A DNA stretch of 64,000 bases from NCBI GenBank assembly GCA_003254905.1, contig QANU01073741.1, positions 475,340-539,339 on the forward strand. Reading direction: 5' to 3'. The stretch comes from Nissolia schottii (lineage: Eukaryota > Streptophyta > Magnoliopsida > Fabales > Fabaceae). The notes below the pieces were generated by a model. The model did no database searches. It saw nothing but the letters and a program-made list of their open reading frames with translations, and was not told the origin of the DNA. Below are positions 38,010 through 48,595 of this stretch, piece by piece. Every line of letters begins with the position of its first letter. Position 1 is the stretch's first letter. Both the position numbers and the translations under genes were made by a program.

Positions 38010-38208
38010 TCTTTAAGTCTACTTCAAGAAGCCAATACGAGTGCAAATGTTATGGCCAAGTTGGGTGCGAATCATTTGGAGCCTCTTCATCTTTGGCCCA
38101 CTCCTCCTTCTAATGTTCTTCTTGATTTTTATGTGGATGCTTTATGCGGCGTTATTTGTAGGGCCTTATTCTTTTTGTCTTTGTGTTTCTTTTCCACCTC
38201 ACCATAAA
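38010..38208 (+). pseudogene. Probable LINE RNase H tail remnant
   Basis: In the frame opening after the stop at 38007 the translation includes LQEANTSANVMAKLGANHLE, then PPSNVLLDFYVDALCGVI. This layout (R/QEAN-x-x-A-x-x-x-A-x-x-G, then PP and an L-x-x-D-x-x-G-V end) is that of the C-terminal RNase H domain of plant LINE retrotransposons. Only this tail is present. It lies just left of Copia 3 with no sign of the reverse transcriptase. Confidence 0.4.
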
Positions 38209-38394
38209 AACAATCCATTTTTCTTAATCATTAAGGATTAATATCTTTTACCAACACGTAATTTATTAGAATGATAAGGAGCTTTAATTTTTTAATTAAC
38301 GGCATGGATTTTGAACTCCAAAAGTAGCCAATTTTTTTTAGGCAAATGTAATCACACGGTAGGGCTAAAGCTCATTGAATACCGATGATCGAAG

Positions 38395-38668
38395 TGTAAG
38401 GGAGAGTAACTCAACTCAATAACCAAAACTGTTAGTGAATTGTTGAGAAGTTAATTAAAGATGGTTAGAATTAGTTATGGATTGGTTAGGAAGTCGTTAG
38501 ACATGTAACTAATTATATTGAGCACATGGTGTAATCTCAAGTGATATAAATATCACCTTGTAATCTGAAAGTAATGGTAATGCAATTCATTCTCATTTTT
38601 CTCTCAATCTCTCAACTTCTCAACTCTATGCCTTTCACTCCTTCTCTCTCAAGGCTTGATACCTTTCA
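38395..38668 (+). repeat. 5' LTR of Copia 3
   Basis: 274 bp, TGTAAGGGAG to ACCTTTCA, with canonical TG/CA ends. It contains GTGATATAAATATCACC, a promoter-like box set in a palindrome, near 38540. Confidence 0.92.
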
Positions 38669-38699
38669 TGGTATTAGAGCTTTGGAGCAAGGATCCATG

Positions 38700-41600
38700 G
38701 AAGAAGTTCAAGAACAAATGCAAGTGCAAGCGCAACCTATAGGAGCAAATCAACAGCAAATGCACAAGATGATGCTGTAGAATTTTCAAGTCCTGTCTCA
38801 ATTAAACTCGACGAAGATCATTTTTTAGCCTGGAAACAATAAGCAGAAGTAGCAATCATAGGCCATGACCTAGAGAAATTTTTGTTCAAAGCACACATTC
38901 CAAAGAAGTTCAATTCGCAAGAGGATGAAAGAACTGGAGAAGTTACTCCAAAATTCAGTTTTTGGAGAAAGCAAGACAAGCTTCTCATGTCATGGTTGCT
39001 CTCATTAATGTCACCTCCGTTCATAACAAGAATGGTTGGCTGCACATTTTCTTACCAAGTCTAGGATTGCATTGATCAATATTTTGCATCACAATCAAGA
39101 GCAAGAGTCAAGCAATTGAAGGTTCAGCTAAAAGCTACGAAAAAGAAAAGTGCAGCATCATATTACCTACTTCAAATCAAGAAAATTGTTGACACACTTG
39201 TTGCAGTTGGATGCCCAATTTCAGTTGAAGAACATATTGAGGTAATTCATGATGGTTTACCAAGAGAATATCGAACGTTTATCACGCCGATTGTATCTTG
39301 TTCAGATCCTTATTTTGTAACTAAGATTGAAGCTTTATTAATGGCTGAGGAGCAACGAATTGAGCAATATGAAAAAGAGGATGTAGGATTAGTTAATGCA
39401 AATCTTGCACAATCATAGTATAACAACCACAGATCAGAGATGAAAGATCAAAATTACAACTCGAGAGCTCAGGGTAATGCTGGAAGAACAAATGGAAGAA
39501 GTGGCTTCAAAGGTCGTGGAAGACGATTCGGAGGTGGCAAGTCACACTGGCACTCAAATTCTAGACCTCAATGCCCAAGTCTGTGGAAAGTTTGGGCATG
39601 AAGCCTGGAAATGTCATCATCTGATCAGAACTTTCAAGGTTCATATTAGGCTTCGAATGCTCAAGTTTCTCTACCCTAAGCTACTTTTCATAATCCACAA
39701 GTTCACCATCACTCTGCATTAATGCCAACTACAATGGTCTCACCACAAATTTCAAAAGCTAGCTCAGTAGCAAACAATGCTTCAGTTGTTGATCTCAATT
39801 GTACCTTGATTCAGGTGCTTCTCATTACTTGACAACTGATTTCAATATTCTGTCCATTGGATATGACTATGGTAGAGTGGATAGAGTTCAAGGGGGAATT
39901 GTCAAGGTATGGCTATTAACAAATTTGGTCATTCATTATTACATGCTTATAACACTAATACTACATTCAGATTAAATCATATGCTACATGTGCCTGGCAT
40001 AGCAAAGAATCTCGTTAGTGTGTCAAAATTTGCTCGTGATAATCAAGTCTTTTTTGAATTCCATCCTAACAAGTGTCTTGTTAAATCACAGACCACTACT
40101 GCTTTAAGGCTCTCTTAGAAATTGCTTGTGTGCCTTTGACAACATTGTTGTACCTGTACCATCTGTTGTTTCTGATTCCAAGTCAGCCTTTTTTGCTCAT
40201 TCAAATAAGTGTATAGAATATTTTTAGTTGTGGCACCATAGGTTGGGCCATCCTGCCTCTTTAATTGTCCAAAATGTATTCAAATCATGTAATATACCTT
40301 GTGATTCATCAAATAAATTCTCTGTTTGTCACTCTTGTTGTTTATGCAAAATTCACAAATTGTCATTCCTTGACTTTTTTACTTGTTACAATGAGCCTCT
40401 TCAGCTTATTTTTCTCAGATGTATGGGGGTAACCACCTATTACATCTTTTTTCTAGTTTCAAATATTATGTTGTGTTTATTGATGCATTCTCCAAATTCT
40501 GTTGGATCTACCTTCTGCACAATAAGTCTGAAGTTTTCTCATGTTTTGTAAGATTCAAGACTATGATTGAATTGCAAATTGGAAAGAGAATTAAGGCATT
40601 ACAAGCTGATGAGGGAGAGTATGTCTCAAATTTGTTTCCTAAATACCTCATTGATCATGGCATTATCCATAAACTAACTTGCCCTCATACATATGAACAA
40701 AATGGTACAACAAAAAGAAGACATAGACATGTCACCGAAATTAGTTTAACCTTACTGGCTCAGGCTCATATGCCTCTATATTATTGGGATGATGCATTTC
40801 TCACAACGTCATACCTTATAAATAGATTGCCAACCAAAACCCTGCATAATTCCACACCACTGCAGGCTCTGTTCAATCAGCAACTTGATTACAAAGAATT
40901 AAAGGTATTCAGTTGCCTTTGTTTGCCTTATCTAAGACCATATTCTTCTCATAAATTTTCCCTCAAATCAGAAAAATGTATATTCCTTGGCTATGCTTCA
41001 AATCCTAGAGGCTACAAATGTATGACTTCTGATGGAACAATCTATATATCTAGACACATGCTTTATGATGAATCATGTTTTCTTGCTAGTGCATCTCAGT
41101 CTTTAGTGATTTCTGTTCCTCTCAAGCCTCAGCCTCAACGTACCATGCCAATTATTCCTATTGCTGCTCCTCAGCACAAGCCATCATCAAATACTCAGGC
41201 CAGTGGTGATTCTACTTTTATTCCAGCTCCATTAGCAGCAACTAGCTCTCAAGAGAGAGTGCAACAACAAGGTTACCAAGACAATATTCCCATATAAGAA
41301 GTTTCACTCCCAACAGTAGATACATCAATACCAACTACAGACAATCAACAACTTGCAGGGCCTTCTCAGTTTCATCTAACACATAATACTCATCCTATGC
41401 AAACAAAAGAGAAATCGGGAATAATCAAGCCAAAAACTTATGTTGCTGTGCTTAAGCATACTGCGCAGGATCTTACAGAATCAGAACCAACCTCCACCAA
41501 GCAAGCACTTCAAAGTCCTCAGTGGTTCAAGGCAATGCAGGAAGAATATTCAATACTAATGAAAAATGCCACCTAGTCCCTAGTTACCTTGCCTGCTGGT

Positions 41601-42863
41601 AGGCAACCCATAAGCTCAAAATGGGTATTTAGATTTAAAAGAAATATTGATGGAACAATGCAAAAATATAAAGCAAGGTTGGTTGCAAAGGGTTTCCATC
41701 AAAGAGAAGGGTTTGACTATTTAGAAACCAATAAGTTTACAAATTACAAAAAGCACTCTATGGCTTGAAACAAGCTCCAAGCACTTGGCTTGACAAGCTA
41801 AGCAACACCTTAGGGAAACTTGGATTCTAAAATACCAGACGTGACTCATCTTTGTTTCATCTCTGCACACCCTCAACAACTACATATATTCTCATATATG
41901 TAGATGATATTATCATCACAGGGAATAATGGTGCATCCATTACTAAACTTATTTCTGAACTGCACAATAGCTTTGCTCTAAAAGACATGGGAATATTGCA
42001 CTATTTTCTTGGCATTGAAGCTAAGTTCACTGAGGTTAGGCTCTTTGCATCTCAGTTAGTCAAAGTACATCAAAGATCTTCTTCAAAAGGCATCTATGAA
42101 TAAAGCCAAACCAATGCCTACACCCATGGTCAGTTCTCTCAAATTGACTGCTACTGGTGGTTCCCCTTGTGACAATCCTACTCTTTGTCGCTCAATTGTT
42201 GGAGGCCTTTAGTATGCAACGATTACAAGGCCTGAAATTGTCTTTGCAGTCAATAAGGTTTCTCGGTTCATGCACAACCCAATAGATGAGCATTTGAAAA
42301 CAGTCAAGAGAATTCTTCATTACCTCAGTGGAACAGTACAACATGGGTTAGTACTAAATCATTGCTCAGATTTCAGGCTATATAGATTTTGTGACTCAAA
42401 CTAGGGTGAGGAGTTGATGATCGGAAGTCCACTACTGGCATCTATGTATATCTTGACAACAACCTCATATCCTGGTCCTCTAAGAAGCAATATGTTGTGT
42501 CACGATGAAGCACTGAAGCTGAATTCCGCGACTTAGCAGTAACCATGGCATAAATTTCTTGGCTACAAACTCTGCCCTTAGAACTACAAATTCATCTTCA
42601 CACCATTCCAGTAGTTTATTGTGACAATCAAGGAGCAGTTCTGCTCACGACCAATCTGGTGCTCCATAATAGAACAAAACACGTTAAGCTTGATCTCTTC
42701 TTTGTGAGGGACACAGTAATTCAGAAAAAGATGGTGGTTCAACACATTTCAACAATGGATCAAGTAGCTGATATATTCACCAAACCACTCTCCGCTACCT
42801 CATTTCTAAAGTTTCGAACCAAGCTCAATGTGCTTGATTTATATCCCTTGAGCTTGAGGGGGG
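38700..42863 (+). pseudogene. Copia 3 gag-pol remains
   Basis: Gag is spread over 38700-39470. A zinc-knuckle remnant (CGKFGHEAWKC) is at about 39580, where an extra C appears to shift the frame. A protease-like stretch (LDSGASHYLTTDF) is at about 39815 and the pre-integrase WHHRLGHPA at about 40230. The integrase runs 40419-41297 (292 aa open, with ALQADEGEYVSNLF and LTCPHTYEQNGTTKRR). The reverse transcriptase resumes at about 41740 with LQKALYGLKQAPS-like sequence after a deletion of the catalytic-core start, and the YVDDIIITG box is at about 41900. RNase H ends at 42868. Stops interrupt gag, the reverse transcriptase and RNase H. Confidence 0.88.
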
Positions 42864-43139
42864 TATAAGGGAGAGTAACTCAACTCAATAGCCAAAACAG
42901 CTAGTGAGTTGTTGAGAAGTTAGTTAAAGGTGGTTAGGATTAGTTATGGATCAGTTAGGAAGTAGTTAGAGATATGACTAATTATATTGAGCACATGGTG
43001 TAATCTCAAGTGATATAAATGTCACCTTGTAATTTGAAAGTAATGGCAATGCAATTCATTCTCATTTTCCTCTCAATCTCTCAACTTCTCAAAACTCCCT
43101 AGCTTTCACTTCTTCTCTGTCTAGGCTTGATACTTTTCA
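42864..43139 (+). repeat. 3' LTR of Copia 3
   Basis: 276-bp partner of 38395-38668, beginning TATAAGGGAG and ending ACTTTTCA. It differs from the 5' copy at a modest number of sites by eye. Confidence 0.92.
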
Positions 43140-43465
43140 CGAAGACGACAAAGAAAAAAATTCCCTTTCACAATCTAGCAGAGATAATTTTGGAGTGAAA
43201 TTGCTAACTTCGTTCGGATGAAATGTACTGCGTGGGCAAGTGTGAACCCACAAGCCATTTTCCATCACCAAAATAAATAATTGAAAACAAAACCACCATC
43301 TTAATCAAAAGGAAAAGGAAAAATTAGAGAAAAACTCGTGAATATTTCACCACTTTATCTCTTATGACAATATTGTAGCATAGCTAACTCGAACACCAAC
43401 ATCTTCTTTAATTACATGCAAAATACTGAGAATTGAAAACATAATAAAAAAAGAAAAGGAAAAAA

Positions 43466-46400
43466 TCATACACTAACAAGAGTCTTGCCAAGAATGATGT
43501 CATCCGTTGAGAAATCAGCCCCTTTACGGTATGTTCCTCTGCCAAAGTCGAGGTTGTAAGAGTCAGCAAGACCTTCTACTAGCCCAAACTCAGGTTCAAT
43601 TCCAAGCACACTCTTTGCCTTCTCTACCGATGCAAAGAAATGCTGCACATCAAAGAAAAGTGGCATATCAAAATAATTATTCATCACAATTTCACCAATT
43701 GAAAAAAAAACGGACATTTATTCTTTTGTTGATTTTATGTCCAAAACAATATCACCTATGTTTCACTATGTTTATAAATTGATGTTACGACATTAATTCA
43801 TCAATTCATCAGTTACAATTTTATTCTATAATTAATTTGTAACTTATGTAATTAATTTAGTATTTACGCTAGTTTAATTTCTTCTTGCCATTATATATAG
43901 GGATAAGTTTATTGTAATCTTAACATACAACACAATATTTTAGTAACTTACCCAAAATTTATTGTATTTCTCTCGTGTTCTGTGTCTTATTTTTTCTGAT
44001 TCATCATGATTCTTAACTGATGTAATTCACGAAATGGTGACATGATCTTACCTGGTCACGAAATGGAAATGCCTTCTTTTTTCCAAAATCATAATCTTTA
44101 GGGTTGTAATGAATGATCTCTGGCTCCGGGAACCCACCAGCCTGTAAAATTGCCAAAAAACAGAACAAATTAAAACTTCTAATAGTACAATACTTGGCTG
44201 ATCAAGGTCAAAATGCAAGACAATATTAGGAATTTTTTTATCTGATTTCCATTATTCTGTGTGTCACCTTAAATATGGCATGACATGAATTGCTTTTACC
44301 TTAGCACATGCTCTTGCTAATCCATCAAACGTGACATACTTGTCCCCTGAGATGTTGAACACTTGCTTGCTGGCCTTTTCATTACCAAGAACCTCAACGA
44401 AAGCTCTTGCTAAATCCTGTCATAATTGGCACCATATATCAAAAAAAGCCATAAGCTTACACTATATATTAACTTCAACTAAAGGAGAGAATTTATTTGC
44501 AAGTATCATACCTTAACATGACCAAGTTGTGTTATCTGTATCCCTGAGCTGGGAATAGGAATAGGGCGACCGGCTTTCAATCTGTGGAAGAACCACTCTT
44601 CAACAGGGTTGTAGTTCAAGGGTCCGTAGATGTAGACAGGCCTTATTGAAGTCCAATTAACACCTTTTGATTGCAGCAAGCTCTCTGTCTCAAGCTTTCC
44701 CTTGTGCCTGCTCTTTGGATCAACTGCATCAGTCTATATCACCGCGAGGAATCAAGGAGTTAGAAGATAAATGAGATTAATTATGAAGTGAGAATTTTTT
44801 TTCTTTTTAAAGAAGAATATCTCCATATGTATAAAAAGAAGTCTGAAGGCTTAGATAGGCCACTCCTATGACCTATCACAATATCATGCTATTGGAGAGT
44901 CTCAGGGATAAAAGTTATGTTATTTGTACATAACTTTCCAATGTTGAATACAAAACATATCTCAAATTATTACTAAAATATACACAACACTTTTTTACCT
45001 CAATATGTGTATATCTTTATATTCATCCACACTCACATTCATATACTATGTTCATACATGGATGGTTCAAATAATATTGTGGAGCTGAGGAAGCAATGCC
45101 ATAGTATAGTGTAGGTCATGCCCCAAAAGAACCATAAAATACAGAAAAAATTTATGCAAACACTATGTCAGTAGTAATTTGTCCAAAAAAAAAAATAGCC
45201 AAAAAAATGGAATAATTACTTGAAACAAAGTTATATGAATAATTACATGCCTCAAAAAACATTTGCATCATCACAAACACCAAATCATGTGAAGAAAGGT
45301 GTACTATAGAGTGTAAACTAACCTCAGCATGAGGTAATAGATCAGATTTGAGATAGACACCAGCAGAAGAGCAGTAAATGAACCTGACATTTAGAACCCA
45401 AATTTGATTATAAACAAAATGTAGGTAAAACATAACAAAAATGCTTTGTGTACACTCAAATTGCATACACTCGTATATACACGCTCTAATTATACGTAAA
45501 TAATGATTATTATACGTATAACGTATAATTTCTAAAATTATAAACAACGCGCCTCCAATCCCAAACTCGTTTCCGTCATCATTTTTCCTCATCATCATCC
45601 TCCTCATCCTCTCATCCTCGTTTTGTTATCTTTATTTTCGTCATCCTCTCATACTCTTATCATCGTCATCCTCCTCATCTTCATCCTCCTATCATGTGAA
45701 AGTTGATTAAAATGGAATTAAGATGATAAAATGTTGATTTTCTTTTAAAATGGATGAGATCTACCTTTAACAATGGTGGTTTACTTGTTACAGATACTTG
45801 AGTGGACAATTACTTATGAAATGTCATACCTATGAACATAACCTTGTAATGTTTGTGCATTATATCACATAAAGTTTGTGCACAGACACTTATAAAGTTT
45901 GTCTATCAAAGAGTCTAATAAATTCTGAAATGTATGATCCATGTAAAGGTTTATGAACATAAGTTAGTAATGTCTGTGCATTCTACTACATAAAGTTTGT
46001 GCACAGATGTTTATAAAGTTTGTGCATCAAAGAGTCTAATGAATTCTAGAATGTATGGTCCATGTAAAGGTTTATAAACATAAGCGAGTAATGTTTGTGT
46101 ATTCTATTACATAAAGTTTGTGCACAGATACTTATAAAGTTTGTGAAGAGTCTAATGAATTCTGAAATGTATAGTCTATGTAAAGGTTTTGTGAATATAA
46201 ACTAATAATGTTTGTGCATTTTACTACATAAAGTTTGTGCATCAATAATTATAAAATATGTGTATCAAAGAGTATAATGAATTCTGAAATGTATGGTCCA
46301 TGTAAAGGTTTGTGGACATAAGCTAGTAATGTTTGTGCACAATTACTTATAAAGTTTGTACATTAAAGAGTCTAATAAATTCTAGAATGTATGGTCCATG

Positions 46401-47994
46401 TAAAGGTTTGTGGACATAAGCTAATAATGTTTATACATTCTACTACATAAAGTTTGTGTACAAATGCTTATAAAGTTTGTACATCCAAGAGTCTAATGAA
46501 TTATGAAATGTATGGTTCATGTAAAGGTTTATGCGCATAAGCAAATAATGCTTGTGCATTCTACTGTATAATGTTTGGGCACAGATGCTTATTGTGCACG
46601 CAAATGAAAATTGAGAAACGCGAATCGTGTGTGCACACGCGTTTAAGCGCAGAGTGGTGATCTGTGTGTGAGTGAATATTCGTAGTAGGTCTAAATGTAT
46701 TTAATATGAGATGTATGTACGGGTGGATGCAAATTGGGTATACATGTACCACCTCCGATAACATAATATTACCATAGAGACATTTTCTTGATACGTAATT
46801 AGAATTCTGTTATTTATGATCTCTAGAAGCTAAGATGTATCACATGTAAGCTTATATAAATCTTCCCTTGATCAATGAAAGAATTCAAAGAATACTAGAG
46901 CTTACTGTTCCAAATTAGGCAGAGCATCCAGTATGGGCTCAACTTCATTTGCCTCTCGTCCTGAAATCATGATTTCAGTCTCAAGTATAAGATATGAAAT
47001 GGTTTTTAAGGCGAACAACAATTGAATAAGAAAATTAAGACTCTGCACACCATTTATGTCATAAACAACGTCAAACCCCTGTGCTGAGAGACTGGATTTA
47101 ACAAATTCAAAGTCTTGCCTGTCTCCTTTCAAATGCAAGATCTGGAAGATGAAAAAACATTACACAGAATCAATCGATGATCATCATGGCTTGCAGGGAT
47201 GTTGGTTCCGATGGTTTAGAATTAGCATACCTTGGAAGAAAAATCAGCATAATCACTGTCTGATTCACCAGGCAATTGTTGACTAATAGGGGCTTTTCCT
47301 CTTGTAAATAAAGTCACCTGCCCAATTTCATCAGTTACTTAATGTTTGTTCACTTCACTTTAAGAGAAATTCTTGTATGGTTGTGGAGCGCGTGCTCGAT
47401 ATGCTCCAAACCACGCAATGAATGACATTTCAGCCTTTTTATTGAGAGCACCCTCACCATTTAAAGTTGAAATATTCAACATGATGCTCTAGAAACACAC
47501 AAGAATTTCTCTCATTTGAGACTTCCAGCGGGCAAGCCATACCTGGTGGCCCTCTTTGACAAGGAGCCTAGAGAGAAACACACCAATAAACCTAGTGCCT
47601 CCCATTATGAGGATTTTCTTGGTGCTTGATGCTGAGACATAGAAAGACCCTTTTGGCTGCCATTGTTTTCTTTTCAACTGTAACCAAAATAAGCAAGCAC
47701 GTGCTTTGTTTGTCACTCACATACATAAATTCTTAAACTTGTTAACCCAGGAAATCACATGATTCATTCATTTAGCTGAAATGGACCAATAAAATGATTG
47801 ATTAACTTTACATAGAGTTGAACATATATGTATGCGTGTAATAAATAAATGGATATGGGAAGAGAACGGAAAGAAGTGAGTGAAGGGACCTGAATTTGAT
47901 GAGAATGAAGTCTGGTGCCGCTGAAATCAGAAAGGGAGGAAGCAAAGGGAGAGAAAGAGAGTTGGTTCTGTTGAGGTGCCACAAGCCTTGCCAT
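43466..47994 (-). CDS. CSP41B: Chloroplast stem-loop binding protein CSP41b
   Basis: This encodes a 379-aa protein of the atypical short-chain dehydrogenase/epimerase family, known as CSP41b/CRB/RAP38. It binds chloroplast mRNA and rRNA and supports ribosome assembly and transcription in the stroma. Minus-strand exons are 47890-47994, 47543-47677, 47231-47317, 47051-47141, 46906-46960, 45323-45383, 44512-44733, 44300-44416, 44052-44141 and 43466-43642, ten in all, summing to 380 codons. Residues 1 to about 50 are a Ser/Thr-rich transit peptide. The Rossmann nucleotide-binding motif is MGGTRFIG (residues 60-67). SSAGVYLKSD, RPVYIYGP and NISGDKYVTFDG follow. It ends DIILGKTLVSV. Intron 5 (between exons at 46906 and 45383) holds a 1.3-kb inverted-repeat element. 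It is divergent from ECHIDNA with 601 bp between start codons. Confidence 0.95.
45449..46744. mobile_element. TIR element with tandem-repeat core
   Basis: This lies inside intron 5 of CSP41b. The left end TGTACACTCAAATTGCATAC plus ACTCGTATATAC (45449-45483) matches the inverted right end (46711-46744) with only scattered mismatches over about 34 bp. The interior is non-coding. It has a CATCCTC-rich pyrimidine tract (45577-45693), then a 121-bp tandem array filling more than half the element, then a CG-richer end (GTGTGTGCACACGCG). A non-autonomous DNA transposon is the natural reading. The target duplication is unclear (possibly TA), so the superfamily is unknown. Confidence 0.65.
45790..46596. 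repeat. 121-bp minisatellite, about 6.5 copies
   Basis: Units start with CATTCTACTACATAAAG at about 45858, 45979, 46100, 46217, 46338, 46436 and 46557, giving a period of 121 bp. Copies 3 and 5 are shortened to 117 and 98 bp. Each holds TTTGTGCACAGATRCTTATA, AAGAGTCTAATGAATTCT and ATGGTCCATGTAAAGG. A more diverged part copy precedes the first full unit. Confidence 0.92.
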
Positions 47995-48595
47995 GCTTCC
48001 TTCCTTCCTTCCTTCCTTGTGATTTGAGAGTCACACTTTCCTCCAGACAGTTATAGAGGTGATTCTGCTGAAGTGTGTTTCCCTTACCCACCACTTCTTG
48101 CCCCTTGTGATAAGAGAGGGACCCACCTCCACCTCATCCTCAGCCTCTCATTCCCCCCTTTTAACTTTCATTTTTAGACCACATTCCTCTCTCTCTCTCG
48201 TTTTCTTTTTAATACTCGCAATAATCCGCTCCCAAAGAGAAGTGCTTTTATAAAATTGAAGGAGTAGAGGGCTCGGATCCAAGATCTCTAGGAGCCGAGG
48301 GACTCAGCACCTTGACGAACCTTACTCTATCATAGGCTTTTATTGGGCTGGGATAAATGATAATTAAGTGGTCCGGACCGCATTCAAGATGGATTGGGTG
48401 AAAGGTATGCCCGGCCCATATAAAGTCGAAGCTTTTGTTGACCCAAGGGCCTAGCCCGGTATCTAAGATCTTTAAACACTGGTTGGGCTGGCCCAATAGT
48501 ATCAGAGCTGAAGTTGCAGGGAGTTTTGCTCCTCTTCCTCCTTCCTTGTGCTGTTTATTGTTAACAATATTTTGTAAGATCTTACATTCACAGAT
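47995..48595. promoter_or_regulatory. Shared divergent promoter, CSP41b and ECHIDNA
   Basis: 601 bp between the two head-to-head start codons. CCTT repeats (48000-48020) lie in the CSP41b leader. On the ECHIDNA side there are several site II-type motifs: CGGCCCATATAA near 48412, TGGGCTGG near 48350 and 48486, and TGGCCCAATA near 48489. They suit constitutive, growth-linked expression. GTATCAGAGCTGAAG at about 48500 resembles an LTR primer site but no LTR adjoins it. Confidence 0.5.

Larger units (their letters stand above)
38395..43139 (+). mobile_element. Ty1/Copia retrotransposon 3 with TSD
   Basis: A 4.75-kb element bounded by two LTRs (38395-38668 and 42864-43139) and by the perfect 5-bp target duplication CGAAG (38390-38394 and 43140-43144). 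The primer site TGGTATTAGAGCTTTGG follows the 5' LTR at 38669, and the purine tract GAGGGGGG precedes the 3' LTR. So it is a complete insertion by its ends. The coding region is full of stops and lacks part of the reverse transcriptase, which makes it non-autonomous. Confidence 0.95.

Noticed and set aside
45855-46596. A CRISPR-like array
   Set aside because: The units are contiguous 121-bp tandem copies with no unique spacers, in an intron of a plant nuclear gene.
48240-48520. Possible LTR with primer site (GTATCAGAGCTGAAG) upstream of ECHIDNA
   Set aside because: No second LTR, target duplication or coding domain adjoins it, and the region is better read as a promoter with GGCCCA-type motifs.
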